The translations under genes were made by a program, and so were the position numbers. Positions 11,914 through 23,252 of a DNA stretch of 64,000 bases are shown one piece after another. Under the pieces are notes generated by a model, which made no database searches, was not told where the DNA came from, and saw nothing but the letters and a program-made list of their open reading frames with translations. How positions within the stretch are numbered: position 1 is the stretch's first letter; every line of letters starts with the position of its first letter. The stretch is taken from assembly GCA_963942565.1 (NCBI GenBank), contig OZ012694.1, positions 23,712,384 through 23,776,383 of the forward strand, given 5' to 3'. The DNA comes from Maea johnstoni (Eukaryota > Annelida > Polychaeta > Spionida > Magelonidae).

Positions 11914-12829
11914 CAAACATATCTTTGACTGGAGCCAAGCTAAGAAGTGTATGATGGTATAATAAGAATGATTTTATCATAGGTTAAAAATCCCTCCTGA
12001 GGAGATATAAATCAATAAGAGCACAAAATTAAGTTCTGTAAATTGCATGAATAGGAAAGAAACATTTTCTCAATGACTTTAAATCACTTCTTAAAAGTTT
12101 AAGTAGTCAATATGACTAAAATGGTAAAGTAAAGTTTAACCATACAGTCGTAAGTATTCTGTAGGGCAAGAGAATTCTTTGCTCAAAATCACACATGCCT
12201 AAGGCGACAACAAGTTCATGAAACGCTGGAATATTTCTGTTCAAGCATGGCGGTTTAAGATTTCCCAGAAAGCCTTACTGATCAAAGCTTGAAAACCACC
12301 CCTCAGCTGTCTTCCCTTGTTACAGTCCCTATGGAAACTGCTACTATGGATACTGTTACTATGACAGCCGCAGCAAAGTGAAGAAGACAGTGGGGCAGTG
12401 ACGAAGGTTTTCCAGGTACTCATCAGCTCGTTTCTATCAACTGACTCATTATCTGATGCTTTTCTTACTCAAAGCACATAGGTGCCCTAAAACTTATGGT
12501 AATTGCGAAAATAAAGAATGGTAGACATTTTTCTATGAACACAATCTTGCCTAAAGATCCCACTGGAAAGTACTGTCAAGATGCTGAGTCAGATTATAAT
12601 AGTTTAGAGTTTCTGATGTTACTCTGCTGGGGAAACACAATGATTTAGACAATGAATATTTCTCTGATTCATATGTCTTTGGTTTAAGTATAGTCAGATT
12701 GTTTCAAACCACCAAGTTTCCTATTTGTAGAAACTTAACTAATATCATTTGGTGAATTATAGTGAAAGGCAACAATTTTTGGTTTAAAGATACTAGAATT
12801 TGTTTCAAGCCACCAAGTTTTCTTATTGA
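11914..12829. other. AT-rich spacer
   Basis: No gene recognised. A balanced patch at 12,230-12,430 has a 60-codon minus-strand frame without features. Confidence 0.45.
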
Positions 12830-13336
12830 AGAAGCCCATTCAACTACTATCATTTGGCGAATTAGAAATAACATTTTGGAAATTGGGACATGCCGTAGAG
12901 TTTTTAACTAAACTTGGGAGAGGGCCATCGATAACCAAGCAGCCAATGAAACACATGAAGCGCATTTTTTCATTGTTTTTCAAGTGCCGACAGCAGCGTC
13001 ATTGTTGTTTCTCCCGCAATGATGACATTCAATGTCACCTTGTTCTTTTCACTTGAGGTTGGGCTGGCTCCGTACGGTGGCGGAATCGCAGAATCGTAGC
13101 GTCATTTCTGCCAGGTCCGTTTTCGTAAATACGGCACCCCCGCCTTCAGGGTGAACTGACATTATCTCCCACGGCATCTCACGACTATATGTACAGTGGC
13201 GGCCTGGGCCTGGCTGCCTCCCCGTCCTCTCTGTCAGATCTCCACAGCCCACTGTGACAGGCCAATGCCGACACAGCAATCAGAACCACAAACCTTCACC
13301 CTTACACACACTAATAGTACTAACTGTCCCTCTAAC
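12830..13336. other. Balanced-composition island up to the assembly gap
   Basis: About 500 bp of balanced, unique sequence interrupted by the N gap. Short frames on both strands have no domain. Candidate regulatory island, possibly continuing beyond the gap at 13,537-13,740. Confidence 0.25.
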
Positions 13337-13536
13337 NNNNNNNNNNNNNNNNNNNNNNNNNNNNNNNNNNNNNNNNNNNNNNNNNNNNNNNNNNNNNNNN
13401 NNNNNNNNNNNNNNNNNNNNNNNNNNNNNNNNNNNNNNNNNNNNNNNNNNNNNNNNNNNNNNNNNNNNNNNNNNNNNNNNNNNNNNNNNNNNNNNNNNNN
13501 NNNNNNNNNNNNNNNNNNNNNNNNNNNNNNNNNNNN
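13337..13536. other. Assembly gap (200 N)
   Basis: Exactly 200 N, perhaps a nominal gap size. Open frames drawn through it are meaningless. Confidence 1.
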
Positions 13537-13740
13537 AAAGGGAAGTCAGGTAGCAAGAAGCAAAAGTATTCAATTAGTTGATTGTGTTAACATCTACGTC
13601 AATGCTCAATTCATGGCTAACTCCATCAGCCACTCCGATTGCCGCCGCAGAGTGAAAAGTCAATAGCTACTCCGCTATGGACACAAATGCACGCAGTGGA
13701 AAGGCCAAGGATATGGCATTCTCAATTCCAAGAAACACTC

Positions 13741-14880
13741 TTGATATAATTTTTTACTCGAAATGCATAATTCATCATCTTGATAAATCTATATAGATAA
13801 TCTGTACAAATTTCAATATCATCTTTTCAATAAATTGTTTATGAAGACAGCTATTGTTGTTTAATAAGTAGAAATATACAGTCAGAACCTGATTTCCAGT
13901 CCTTCAACAATAAAGAGCTCCACTAACTGCCAGCTTTTTCGTAATAACCAAAGATAATTAATGGGAAAACTGTATCAGTCTGGTTTGATATACGACAATC
14001 ACGCAAGACACCCAAAAATCAACTTTCATTCAACAATAAAAATTATCAGTGGATTAGTTAGATGTCTAGATCGGCGAAATAGGTTCCAAAATTGTGTAAA
14101 GAGGCTTTGAGAAACAAACATTATTTTCCTTAGCCTCATGAGATTACCAGTAGGAACCCTGTGTGGAATCTTAAACATATCATAAACCACACATTCCCTC
14201 AAAGCACATCCTGCAGATTTGGCCAGATCATTGATACTAAAAGATCAATTATGATATCAAATATTGATAATTTTTTTCTGACCTTTCGTCAGTTAGTGTA
14301 TGACCCTTGTGATGGTACATAATTTGTGTGACTTAAACTTTCTTTACAGGAAAGTGAAGATAAATAGGAAAGCAGACCAGAAATTCATTTTAGTATATGT
14401 TTAGTATATGCATTTTAGTCTGATTTGAAAAGTCATTATCTTAATGTTCTAACAATTTTTTCAAAATCTAGCAGTAACAAATATAGTATCATGTACAACT
14501 CCTGTATTAAACTGCAAAAAAAACTTTCTGAGATCAGTTTACCTAAAGAAAATAAAAGATAAAAATAAGTATAGACATAGACACCATATGTATTCCTCTA
14601 TTTTTTATTATTCTTATGCAGCAATGTGTTCTAATCAAGCTTGTTTTTCCTGTAAAGTAGTTGCTGGTTCAGGGAATCTCAGGGTACACATATGGTGAGA
14701 TGATGTATCTGGCCAGCCTGTCAGCAAATGGATTCTAAATGATGTGGCTTGGCTCTGATTCAACTGTTTATGACCCATATCATGGGCAGGTCTGGTTGGC
14801 AGCTTGGCAAGGGAGCGAGGGGGGGGGGGGGGGGTTGGAGGGGGCGGGGTCATCACTGGCTTCATTAGGCTAGATACTAA
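13741..14880. other. AT-rich spacer with poly-G
   Basis: No gene seen. A poly-G run of about 14 lies at 14,821-14,834, just before the element that follows. Confidence 0.5.
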
Positions 14881-16129
14881 GGCATTGACCATTAGATATC
14901 CAGGGGGGGGCCGTGTATAGAAGTTAGGGCACAATTTTTTTTTTCGTTGAGATTCAGGGCACGATTATTTTTTTTTCATCAATTCAGGGCACAATTATTT
15001 TTTTTTCACAGATTTTGAGGGCTCAATTTTTTTCATTACTTTCAGGGACCTAGGGTGTCCAAGTCCATATGCCATTGGTGCACAGGGGCCATCCGCCGAT
15101 GGCGCACTGCCATTGGGGCCGGGGATTGGGGACTGCCAGAAGTGAAAGGGTTGTAGATGTCCTGAGATGCATTATCAACCTTATCTGAGGCCCAGATGAT
15201 GATATTCGTTCTGTTATGAGAAAACAATTCACCATTTTTTTCCCTTTTTTTGGTGTGCAGGGCTGCTTGGCCATTGTGCACTGCCATTGCGGCGGGGGTC
15301 TGGGGGCCGCTCAAGGCCCCCAGAAGCCAGAGGGTTCTTGATGCACTGAGATGTATTCTCAGCCATATCTGAGCCCTAAATAAATTATTCCAGATGGAAA
15401 TTCTTCCTGTTTTGAGAAAATAATTTACCTTTTCTACCCTTACTTGGTGTGCTGGCATGGGCTGTTTGCCTGTGGCACACTGCCATTGCGGCCCGGGGTC
15501 TGGGGACCCCTGAAGCCAGAAGGTTCTAGATGTTTGAGATGCATTCTGATACTCTGAGCCCTAAATGAATTATTCCAGATGGAAATTGTTCCCATTTTGA
15601 GAAAATCATTTACTTTTTTACACTTTCTTGGTGTGCAAGGCTGTCTGCCTGTGGCATACTACCATTGTGGCCGGGGACTTGTGACCACTCAAGGCCCCCA
15701 GAAGCCAGAGGGTTGGAGATGCTCGGAGATGAATTCTCAGCCTTATCTGAGCCCGAAATGAATTATTCCAGATGAAAATTCTTCCTGTTTTGAGAAAACA
15801 ATTTACCTTTTTTACCTTTTTATAGTGTGCAGGGTTGACTATGGCACACTGCCATTGCGGCCGGGGTCTGGGGGCCGCGAAAGGCCCCCAGAAGCCAGAG
15901 GGTTCTAGATGCTCTGAGATGCATTCTCAGCCTTATCTGAGACGCTTTTTTTGGTGTGCAGGGCTGTCTGGCCGGAGCACAATTATTTTTTTTCATTGAA
16001 TCAGAGCACAATTATTTTTATCAAAGAATTTCAGGGCACAATTATTTTTTTCAAAGAATATCTGGGCACGATTATTTTTTTCAATTCTATACACGGCCCC
16101 CCCCTGGATATCTAATGGTCAATGCCTAA
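14878..16129. mobile_element. Harbinger-like non-autonomous element with 42-bp perfect inverted ends and internal tandem repeats
   Basis: A 1,246-bp element (14,881-16,126). Its terminal inverted repeats begin GGCATTGACCATTAGATATC, include a G8 run and end CCGTGTATAGAA; about 42 bp match perfectly. The 3-bp direct repeat TAA flanks both sides. A 3-bp TWA duplication with ends starting GG fits PIF/Harbinger. The interior has no transposase. It contains 'gggcacaattattttttt' repeats next to both ends and about five ~190-bp units marked by 'ggtgtgcagggctg' and 'gcccccagaagccagagg'. Confidence 0.75.
15050..15975. repeat. About 190-bp tandem units inside the Harbinger-like element
   Basis: Unit landmarks 'ggtgtgcagggctg' fall near 15,251, 15,444, 15,628, about 15,832 and 15,953 (the last unit shortened). 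A partial unit starts near 15,070. Each complete unit has the order: 'tgccattgcggccggggtctggggg', then 'aggcccccagaagccagaggg', then 'ctgagatgcattctcagcc', then 'ttattccagatggaaattctt'. Open frames here are repeat-derived. Confidence 0.85.
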
Positions 16130-17219
16130 GCACTTCCTCATCAGCAACACATTTTTTTCTGGTGGTTTTCAGGCCTCATCTTTATGCCACTAGAGTCTAA
16201 GACATTACATAAGCTCTCGCCCCCCCCACCCCCTCCCAAAAAAAAGTTCAACTAGAAAGTATTTTATACAGCATAGGAAATTTACAAAAGCCAAAAGATA
16301 CTAGGTGATTAACAACAATTGCAGTTTCTAGTGCTTAAATGGCACAGGTTCACCTGCTGATAAAGATATGGTCTTAATGGGTATGATAAGCATCCCTAGC
16401 CCCCACCCAATCCCTAAGCCAATGATATCAATTATAGGTTCTTTCCTCAAATCATGTTTTTTTCATTTTTTTTTTTTTTAAATCATAAAATACCTGAATT
16501 CAAGCTAAGCAAACCATTTGAAAGTCCTGGCATGCCTCTAAGTAACCCCTGTATGGATCCACCTTAATAGTTCAGCCTGAATGACTTCCATCCCCCATCC
16601 CCATCCCCCTATCAGAGATCGGTATCCATCCCATACAGGGCAAGTGTTAATTAATTGAAGATGCTCCTCACCATGATTACTTTCCCAGAAAGAATCTCAA
16701 TGGGCATTTTGCGGAGCAGATATTTATCCTATGAGCAACTTCATTTCCTTCTCTTCAAGTTTCCCACACTAAAACATGATTGCCTGGCATACCTATGTGT
16801 GTTTCATATTCAGAGACCACCCAAACACTTGGACTTGACAGGTTACACAACTAGAGTGTGATAGCTATAACCCACCTTCTATTGCTCGGGAGATAATCAT
16901 GCCAAATTATCACCTTTTCTGGTGAGAGGGTAATATATTGTAAATTACTTGTATTGATTTGTAGTATTTTCATTTGTTTGAATATTTGTAAATCAATCAA
17001 CTGAAATAGCAATTTGTACTGGTTTTAAAAATCAACTGACTTTATCCAAGAGTAATTAAAATTATTAAAATTTTGAACTTCATCAAAACATCGCCAATAA
17101 ATTAATGACAATTGAAAAATAACCAGAACTCGAAAAGCAAAATTGTATACAGTTAAAAACTTTTCAAAATAATAATCTGTCACATCTTGCTTTTAACTTA
17201 GCTGGTTGGAATAGATCTA
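16130..17219. other. AT-rich spacer
   Basis: No gene recognised. Poly-C and poly-T patches lie near 16,220 and 16,460. Short plus-strand frame at 16,655-16,861 without features. Confidence 0.45.
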
Positions 17220-18010
17220 AATGACTCCCACATGGTTAAGTTTCCTGTATGAACTCTGGATTTCCTACCCGTGGGACATCATCGCTGTGGAGGTTCTTCC
17301 ACTTCAAAAATATTGACTGTCTGTAACCCAAGCACACGGGCAGCGCAGTTTCATTAAAACCTTGATCGAGTGCTTAAAAAAACACACTCGGGGAGATGTT
17401 TGCACTCTGTCAAATATGACATAAGATTACGGTTAATTAAAGAAACACTAGTACGACAGGGGTGCCAATATCTCCGTGGAGCGTTCTACGCGGTAGCAGC
17501 AACACTGGAAGAGGATCCGAGAGGGAGATCTCATTTTTCAACAGGGCTTATCGAAGGAATTCTCGCTCTAATTTGGAGGGTTGACAAAAATGCCCGGCAC
17601 TGAATGTCACAGTGCGCCCCCACCCTGCTAATCTCAGCCCTTTCTTCTCACGGCATTTCCACTGACATTTTCAATGAGTTTTCGGCGATGATAGCCGCGA
17701 ACATGGTTTATACCAGAAACATATAAATCAATCCCTATTCGCATGCTCTGTTTACAAAAACAGCTAGCAACCCGCGCCAATTAAGAGCGGACTTTGTCAG
17801 ACGTGTGATCGTCGCGCATTAATCTGCTTTAAACACATCTGATCCTGCTCGTCTCGGACCTTCCCACAATGCAACAGTACGCCGATAAGATTGACCCTGC
17901 GCGTGTCCTGCTGTTCCTTGCTTGTCGCAACTCTGGAGTGCACACTATCGAGAACATGACCATTTCGTGACTTTCTCATAAAACATTAGCGTGTTTAGAC
18001 TCGGCTTTAA
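17220..18010. other. Long balanced island, candidate conserved non-coding element
   Basis: About 780 bp of unique, balanced sequence, one of the longest such blocks in the window. It has no coherent coding frame (the longest is 77 codons) and no repeat structure. It contains several homeobox-like TAAT/ATTA cores and CCGCGCCAATTAA. This pattern is what developmental enhancers often look like; conservation cannot be tested here. Confidence 0.3.
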
Positions 18011-18659
18011 CTGACAAGTTTCAGAAGTGAATCTAATTCAGGAGTCTGGTTAGATTTTCCGCTGTTCCGGCTGTCAGCTCTCCACATATTTGATACAGAA
18101 CACGTTTAAGTCATAGTTGGATTTCTATTACGCTTTATATGCATGCAGGGGAGTAACTGAGCTCTGCGTGAAATAAATGCCGCTGGTGGGCTACTGGCAC
18201 ATGTTAATCATTAATCACATGTGAGACCGGTACCTTCAGACAGTTACTGGAAATGGAGGAAAAATCTAACCATGCATATACCCAACACAAATACTGGTCT
18301 TCAAATACTGGTCTTGTGTTAACCATTAATCAGCCGTTAATAAATCACCAGCACCTTGAAAGGTTACTGAGAAAAAAGGCAAGAACTCAATCCATTTTTT
18401 TAAGGTAATCTTTGCCGTTAGATACCAAATTAATTTCATCCATTTATAATTAATTCATAAATCATTAACAATTAAGAAATTCAAGTTAATATTTCTTTAA
18501 GGAATGTTTTCAATGCTTATTGGAAAGGTTGTTTTTTTTAATTTTGACCACTTTCACTATGCAAAATGAAATTCTTAAACTTTCATTCATTTATTTATTT
18601 ATATCAATTCAGTTTTATTTTTTTGCAAGATTTTTTTGACCTAAGTTAGCTACATAATG
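18011..18659. other. AT-rich spacer
   Basis: Contains a small direct repeat, 'caaatactggtcttcaaatactggtctt', near 18,287-18,315. No gene. Confidence 0.5.
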
Positions 18660-19205
18660 GATTACAATATGGAATGTACAAACAAATCCACAAAGCTGAA
18701 ACCTGAAAAAAAAAATCCTCGTTCAGCAATGGTGTGTGCCTCAATATCTTCAGCTGATAACTCACTTCCTACACATGTTATTTTCTGACAGGCAACCAAA
18801 CCCAAATGGTTCCGGACAGTTTCGCAGCATTCGTCCACTGACACACGGCTGGCGGCAGGGCTGATGGTTCCAGAAGAAACCAGCGCTTCTCCGAAAAGCT
18901 TCCCCTGGGAAAAAACTCCTAGGAGATGGCAGAGTGTTGTTTTATTGCCGAGCCACTTGGGATTCATTCATAATACCATACATCTGACAGGGGGAACGAA
19001 ACACAAGTCGAGTGGCGAACAGCCGAGATTTAATTTCGCGATGAGGCATGGTAATGGGTGAGGGGAGTACGCAGCCAGAATCTCCGGCTCGGCACCTTGG
19101 AGGCACTCTCCACACATTACTTACTGTCTCAGCCTCAACTTTGCCGGCGGCGGCATCACCCACCGCTGGTGGTGAAGGTGCGGACATACGTCAATATCGC
19201 TGACT
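18660..19205. other. Balanced island, candidate regulatory DNA
   Basis: About 540 bp of unique, balanced sequence holding mid-length open frames on both strands (101 codons minus, 65-81 codons others) but no domain or splice pattern. It ends at the R1 element at 19,206. Confidence 0.25.
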
Positions 19206-19418
19206 TTAACCCTTCCAATGCTAAGGCTACTTTTGTCAAAAGCACAAGGATGCAAAGATTTTTGAAAAACATCTAAACCCTGTCATGTTGGTATTCATTG
19301 GAAAGCTCTCACTGAGTACTCTCAAATGAGTACCCATTTGCCAGGGTTTCAGTCATTTTTCAATTTTTTTGCATCATTTTGTATTGGTCAAATTAGCCAT
19401 CAGCAGCATAAGGGTTAA
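19206..19418. mobile_element. TTAA-type MITE, family R1, complete copy
   Basis: Runs from TTAACCCTTCCAATGCTAAG to AGCAGCATAAGGGTTAA, 213 bp. This is the best-preserved copy and shows the family ends: TTAACCCTT at the left and its inverse AAGGGTTAA at the right. Non-coding. Confidence 0.8.
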
Positions 19419-20349
19419 CTTCTAGACTACACTTGCATGTAATAAATTCTTTACCTTCTGATTTTTTTTGCTATCTTTTGACAAAGAAAACTGCTTTAGC
19501 AGGGCCCTTACTTTCACAAAGCTGTACTAACAATCACCAAAACTTCATTGAAGGGTCCTCTTTCAGAACATAGAGAGCCATATGTTTCAATGCAAATGAA
19601 TTTCAAACCACGTGCATGTGTTGCTTGGAACTGATCACCTTTTCTTCATTTTCATAAGGGCTGATTATATTTTTGTGAATTTGTGAAAACTAAGCATTTA
19701 AGCCATGCCATTAGTGCACTAAGTTAAATGAAAACCCATTTGTTTTGCACACAAGCTGTAATCTGTGTGCCAGGTCATGTCCCAGCCCATTTCTGGGTAC
19801 AAAGGCCATGTTTGTTAAGGTACAGTTAGGGGGCGCCACAGTGTACACACGGAGACAGGTGACAGCAGTGCTGAGGCGAACCGACAAAAAACACACTGGT
19901 TAGCGGGATCAGCAAGCAGGTCAAGAAAACCTCCTGCTAGGTCATACCTGTGTGCACACTCGTTAGCAGGTAGGCCCATGTCACACCTGTAGAGAGTAGG
20001 CACACAGGTAGCCACGACACACGCACACACGTAGGGTACCCTTCAATGAACTACTCCTGGCAGGTCACTGCTATTAAATAACAGCGAACGGCACATTGCT
20101 TGTTATGGTGTCTTTTACCTGCCACTGCAGCACCAAGTGCCTTCCGTTTCCGAGGTTAATTCTCAGAGAATCGGGGAAAAGTGACAGCCCCCTCACATAC
20201 TGTGTCTACGTGTGCACCCAGGCAGCTAGGAAAGAAGCCTAAAGTTTATGAACTGAAGGAAAACAAGCACAAGACGAGCAGCAAGCATTTCGGGGTCTTC
20301 ACTGGGCTGTGGAGCTAGCAAGCAGGGACTGCCACGGAGGACAGGAGGC
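19419..20349. other. Spacer with balanced patch
   Basis: A balanced patch at 19,790-20,340 carries short CACAGGT/ACCTG-rich text and minus-strand frames of 61-71 codons without features. No gene recognised. Confidence 0.35.
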
Positions 20350-20605
20350 TTATAACACTTTCAATGCTATATAAACATGACAGGGTTTCTAAGATGGTTT
20401 TCAAAAATCTTTCCATCCTAGCACTTTGGACGAAAGTAGCCTCAGCATTGGAGGGGTTAAACCATATCATGTTGGTATTCATTGGGAAGCTCTCACTGAA
20501 TACTCTCAGATGAGTACCCAAGTCAGGCAAGGGTTTCAGTCATTTTTTACGGTTTTTTCATCAACTTGTACTAGCCAAATTAGCAACCAGTAGCGTACAG
20601 GTTAA
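20350..20605. mobile_element. TTAA-type MITE, family R1, rearranged copy with inverted left half
   Basis: The left half of the family is present in reverse orientation: from about 20,380 to 20,460 the sequence is the reverse complement of the usual TTAACCC...GCTAAGGCTAC start, ending in 'ggaggggttaa'. The right half then follows in normal orientation to 'cagtagcgtacaggttaa'. A short piece of a second left end ('aacactttcaatgct') precedes it. So it is either two insertions head to head or one internally inverted copy. Confidence 0.6.
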
Positions 20606-21186
20606 GTTACCAGTTATTGACTACCACAATACACAGCTATTGTAAGCAGTAAGTTCCTACTACCCCTCGGAACCCCCCCCCAGCTCTGGAGATGGACCTA
20701 TCAGAGACTTATCAGTAGGTTGTCTGACTTGTTGCCCTGGACAGCACCACATCGGGAAACAGAAGCCCCAAATACCAGCGGCAGACAGCGAAAAATAACA
20801 CAGCCGAAAGGCGATCGGCCCTTGGGAAACTTCCCAGTGTTCTTTACACCTCTCCCAGAACAAAAAGAGCCATCCCTCCTATTCCTGGTGGCGCTAAGAA
20901 AACAAGCTCTCTTAGGCCTGTCTCCTATTCCAGACACTTCTCAAGTTGTTAACTTACAGTCTACAAATAATCAAAATTATCTGATAGTGCCTCTCTTCTC
21001 TAATGGCTATTTCTTGCTGCGGCCACAAATATTCCACAAAATTTTGGTCTTTTCAAAAACTTCTACACTAGACACAATGTTCAAGAGGAACTGAAAGAAA
21101 TATTTTCTTTTGTCAAATAACACAACAATTCCATTGTAACCTAAATATGAAAAAAGAGTTCAACTTCATTTCATACCTTTCCAGGG
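20606..21186. other. Spacer with balanced patch
   Basis: A balanced segment at 20,660-20,960 holds open frames on both strands up to 124 codons. None shows a domain, and the text has no clear splice sites. Not called as a gene. Confidence 0.35.
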
Positions 21187-21435
21187 CTCGAAATTAGCTG
21201 TAGATGGGCTCCCTTGAATTCTCCTACGGCTCCCTCAAATTTCTACAGGTAGTCCAAAAATGTACTGATTTCTATACATCTTAAACTTGCATTTGAAGAT
21301 ACAATTGGGCTTGTAATCTGAGTATATTGTGGTCTCTGTTGAAAAATAGCATGCCCAAAATTTTACAATTGTCATTTTTTGATTGCCCGCTTCTAAATCC
21401 TGGCTAATAAATACTCTGAAAAAGGTACACATGTA
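21186..21435. mobile_element. Composite of R2-like and CAGGGCT-ended MITE fragments
   Basis: Begins ACCTTTCCAGGGCTCGAAAT (a hAT-like end as at 9.16 kb). It continues with text shared with R2 elements ('atctgagtatattgtggtc', 'gcccaaaattttacaattg', 'cttctaaatcctggctaa') and stops before the usual end. It looks like a chimera or a member of a related subfamily. Confidence 0.5.
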
Positions 21436-21476
21436 ACACAATTCTATTCAGCAGAAAAATAGAGAATTGTACTCAC

Positions 21477-21687
21477 CATTTTTCTTTGATGCCTTTCCCC
21501 GCGTCCGTCCACGGGTACTTTTCCCTAACACTAAGTCTGGAGTGACACAACACAATAATAGTAAAGTCCCCAGGAGTAGAATCTCCCTTATCAACATGAT
21601 GTCGAATGGTGGCTGCGCTGGAAACTCATTCCTCCATCAAAGTAAAATCCATATAAATCTCAGTCCCCTTTGTCCTACATGAGTGAC
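21477..21687 (-). CDS. First coding exon of an unidentified secreted protein (minus strand)
   Basis: On the minus strand an acceptor (CTTTGCAG) precedes the exon. An in-frame TGA lies upstream of an ATG at 21,597, and 40 codons follow before the donor AATG|GTGAGT. The peptide starts MLIREILLLGTLLLLCC, a classic signal peptide, followed by a strongly basic stretch, GKSTRGRTRGKASKKN. The exon ends in phase 1. Signal peptide plus basic run in a short first coding exon is seen in many secreted signalling or matrix proteins, R-spondins among them, but I cannot name the family. The remaining exons should lie to the left. I did not find them with confidence in the next 21 kb, so a long first coding intron is implied, and the regulatory-looking islands there would be intronic. 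Upstream untranslated exon(s) should lie to the right of 21,687. Confidence 0.55.
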
Positions 21688-21766
21688 CTGCAAAGATAGG
21701 AAAAAACATTTGAGTATATATATTATATAGGGGAATTACATAAGAATATTCATACGGTGCTTCATG

Positions 21767-22025
21767 TGTACTTAAAGAATGGTCAGCTTGCGACACAACC
21801 ACTTGCCCTGTTGCAAGTGAATTCGGCAAAAAACGGCAATCGGCCAAGCAGAACAAGACCCCTCAGTACTTGCTCGGCTCGGCAAGTAATGTTTTGGGCA
21901 AAGTCCTCGCAATGTAACTCACTTTTGTTAAACAGAGTGGTGGGGCAAGTGGATGTTCTGGTGGGGCAAGTAAACTTTGAAGGCAGCTTGGCCCACTTGG
22001 CAAGTAATGTTTTGGAACCTATGTT
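21767..22025 (-). mobile_element. ACTTGCC/GGCAAGT repeat family (R4), copy 1
   Basis: Carries repeated ACTTGCC and GGCAAGT half palindromes and ends 'aagtaatgttttggaacctatgtta'. The reverse complement of this text begins the copy at 27.9 kb ('acataggttcgaaaacattac'), so the two are in opposite orientation. Shared interior phrases include 'gaattcggcaaaaaacggca' and 'agcagaacaagacc'. Likely a non-autonomous DNA transposon; I could not fix its exact ends or target duplication. Confidence 0.65.
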
Positions 22026-23042
22026 ACTACCCTGAATATATGCAGCATTGTGAAAGGCTGTCTATGGTGACATTGCTACCAAAAATTAAAAGATAGGTAC
22101 ATTCATGACAGCTTAGAATCTGAGAATTAGAGGACACTTCAGGAGCTCAATAAGTTGGCCTATCCAAACATGCCCCCCACCCCACTCCCAAGGGAAGTTC
22201 CTGCTGATTTCCTGCTTAGGCCACTCCAATTTAATTACTTGTCTTACAAGCTTTTTTGGAAAAAAAAAACCTGTCAGACTCCAAAAAAAAAAAAAAAAAA
22301 AGTCGATTTTGGTGTCAAGGTTACCGACGAAAGTGGTTTAGAAATTTTCTGTCAGACTCAAAAAAAAGCTTTTAAAATATTCATTGTAAGGACTAAGTAT
22401 TTTGGATGAAATACACTATAAACTTTTAAATAATGACCTGTGTATCATGAATACCAGCTGTAGTCATCATCATAAGTCATACAAGTTATTTCATGAGGGT
22501 GATTTAATCAACTACACTGCTACAGGAATGTATCAATGCTGTAGCAGAGCCTCAGATTTGATGATGTATGTTTCCCACCCTTCAGGCTAGGGGGATGTAA
22601 ATCCATTGGCAAAGTATTTTTATTTTCATATTCTTAGACTTAGGGCAAAATTCTATCATCTTACGGCTATGTTACTACTATGCATTAATAAGTGAAGGAG
22701 TATGAATGCAATGAGGTTTGCCAAGTTTGCATGGAAAACTCGAACGTTTTGTCACAAAAATGTGGCAAAAGTGATTGCCAAACTCGAGTCAGACAGACTA
22801 TAAACATCTGTATTTTTCAACTTTTTTTTTTTTCAAAATGGCTCATTTCCTGCCGCCGGAACAATCAAATTGGAGTGGCCTAACACTCTAATACCATGGT
22901 GATACGCATCACTTCTAGGAAACGGCCATTCACCCACATTGTGGATTATCTATCTCCCAACCGTCAGCAAACAAACTCATAGCACTTAATCCTTTTATCA
23001 CAAACCATGAGGTTAAGTAAACTAACTCATTGCATTTATCAT
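22026..23042. other. AT-rich spacer with poly-A runs
   Basis: Poly-A runs near 22,260 and 22,286-22,303, and near-repeated phrases about 'gtcagactccaaaaaaaa'. No gene recognised. Confidence 0.45.
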
Positions 23043-23252
23043 TTAACCCTTCCAATGATGAGGCTACTTTTGTCAAAAGCACAATGACGCAAAAAAATTG
23101 AAAACTATCTAAACCCTGTCATGCTGGTATTCATTGGATAGCTCTCACAGTACTGTCAGATGAGTGCCCGCATGACAGGATTTCAGTCATTTTTTCTTTT
23201 TAGGTTTTTTGCATCAATAGGCCAAATTAGCCAGCAGCGGCATAAGGGTTAA
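23043..23252. mobile_element. TTAA-type MITE, family R1, copy 5
   Basis: Runs from TTAACCCTTCCAATGATGAG to AGCAGCGGCATAAGGGTTAA, about 210 bp, with a deletion in the middle relative to the 19.2-kb copy. Confidence 0.75.

Noticed and set aside
13196-13666. ORFs across the N gap
   Set aside because: The sequence is unknown; frame continuity there is meaningless.
21477-21687. Naming the minus-strand exon as R-spondin
   Set aside because: Signal peptide plus basic run fits but is shared by many secreted proteins, and no furin-like Cys-rich exon was found to the left.
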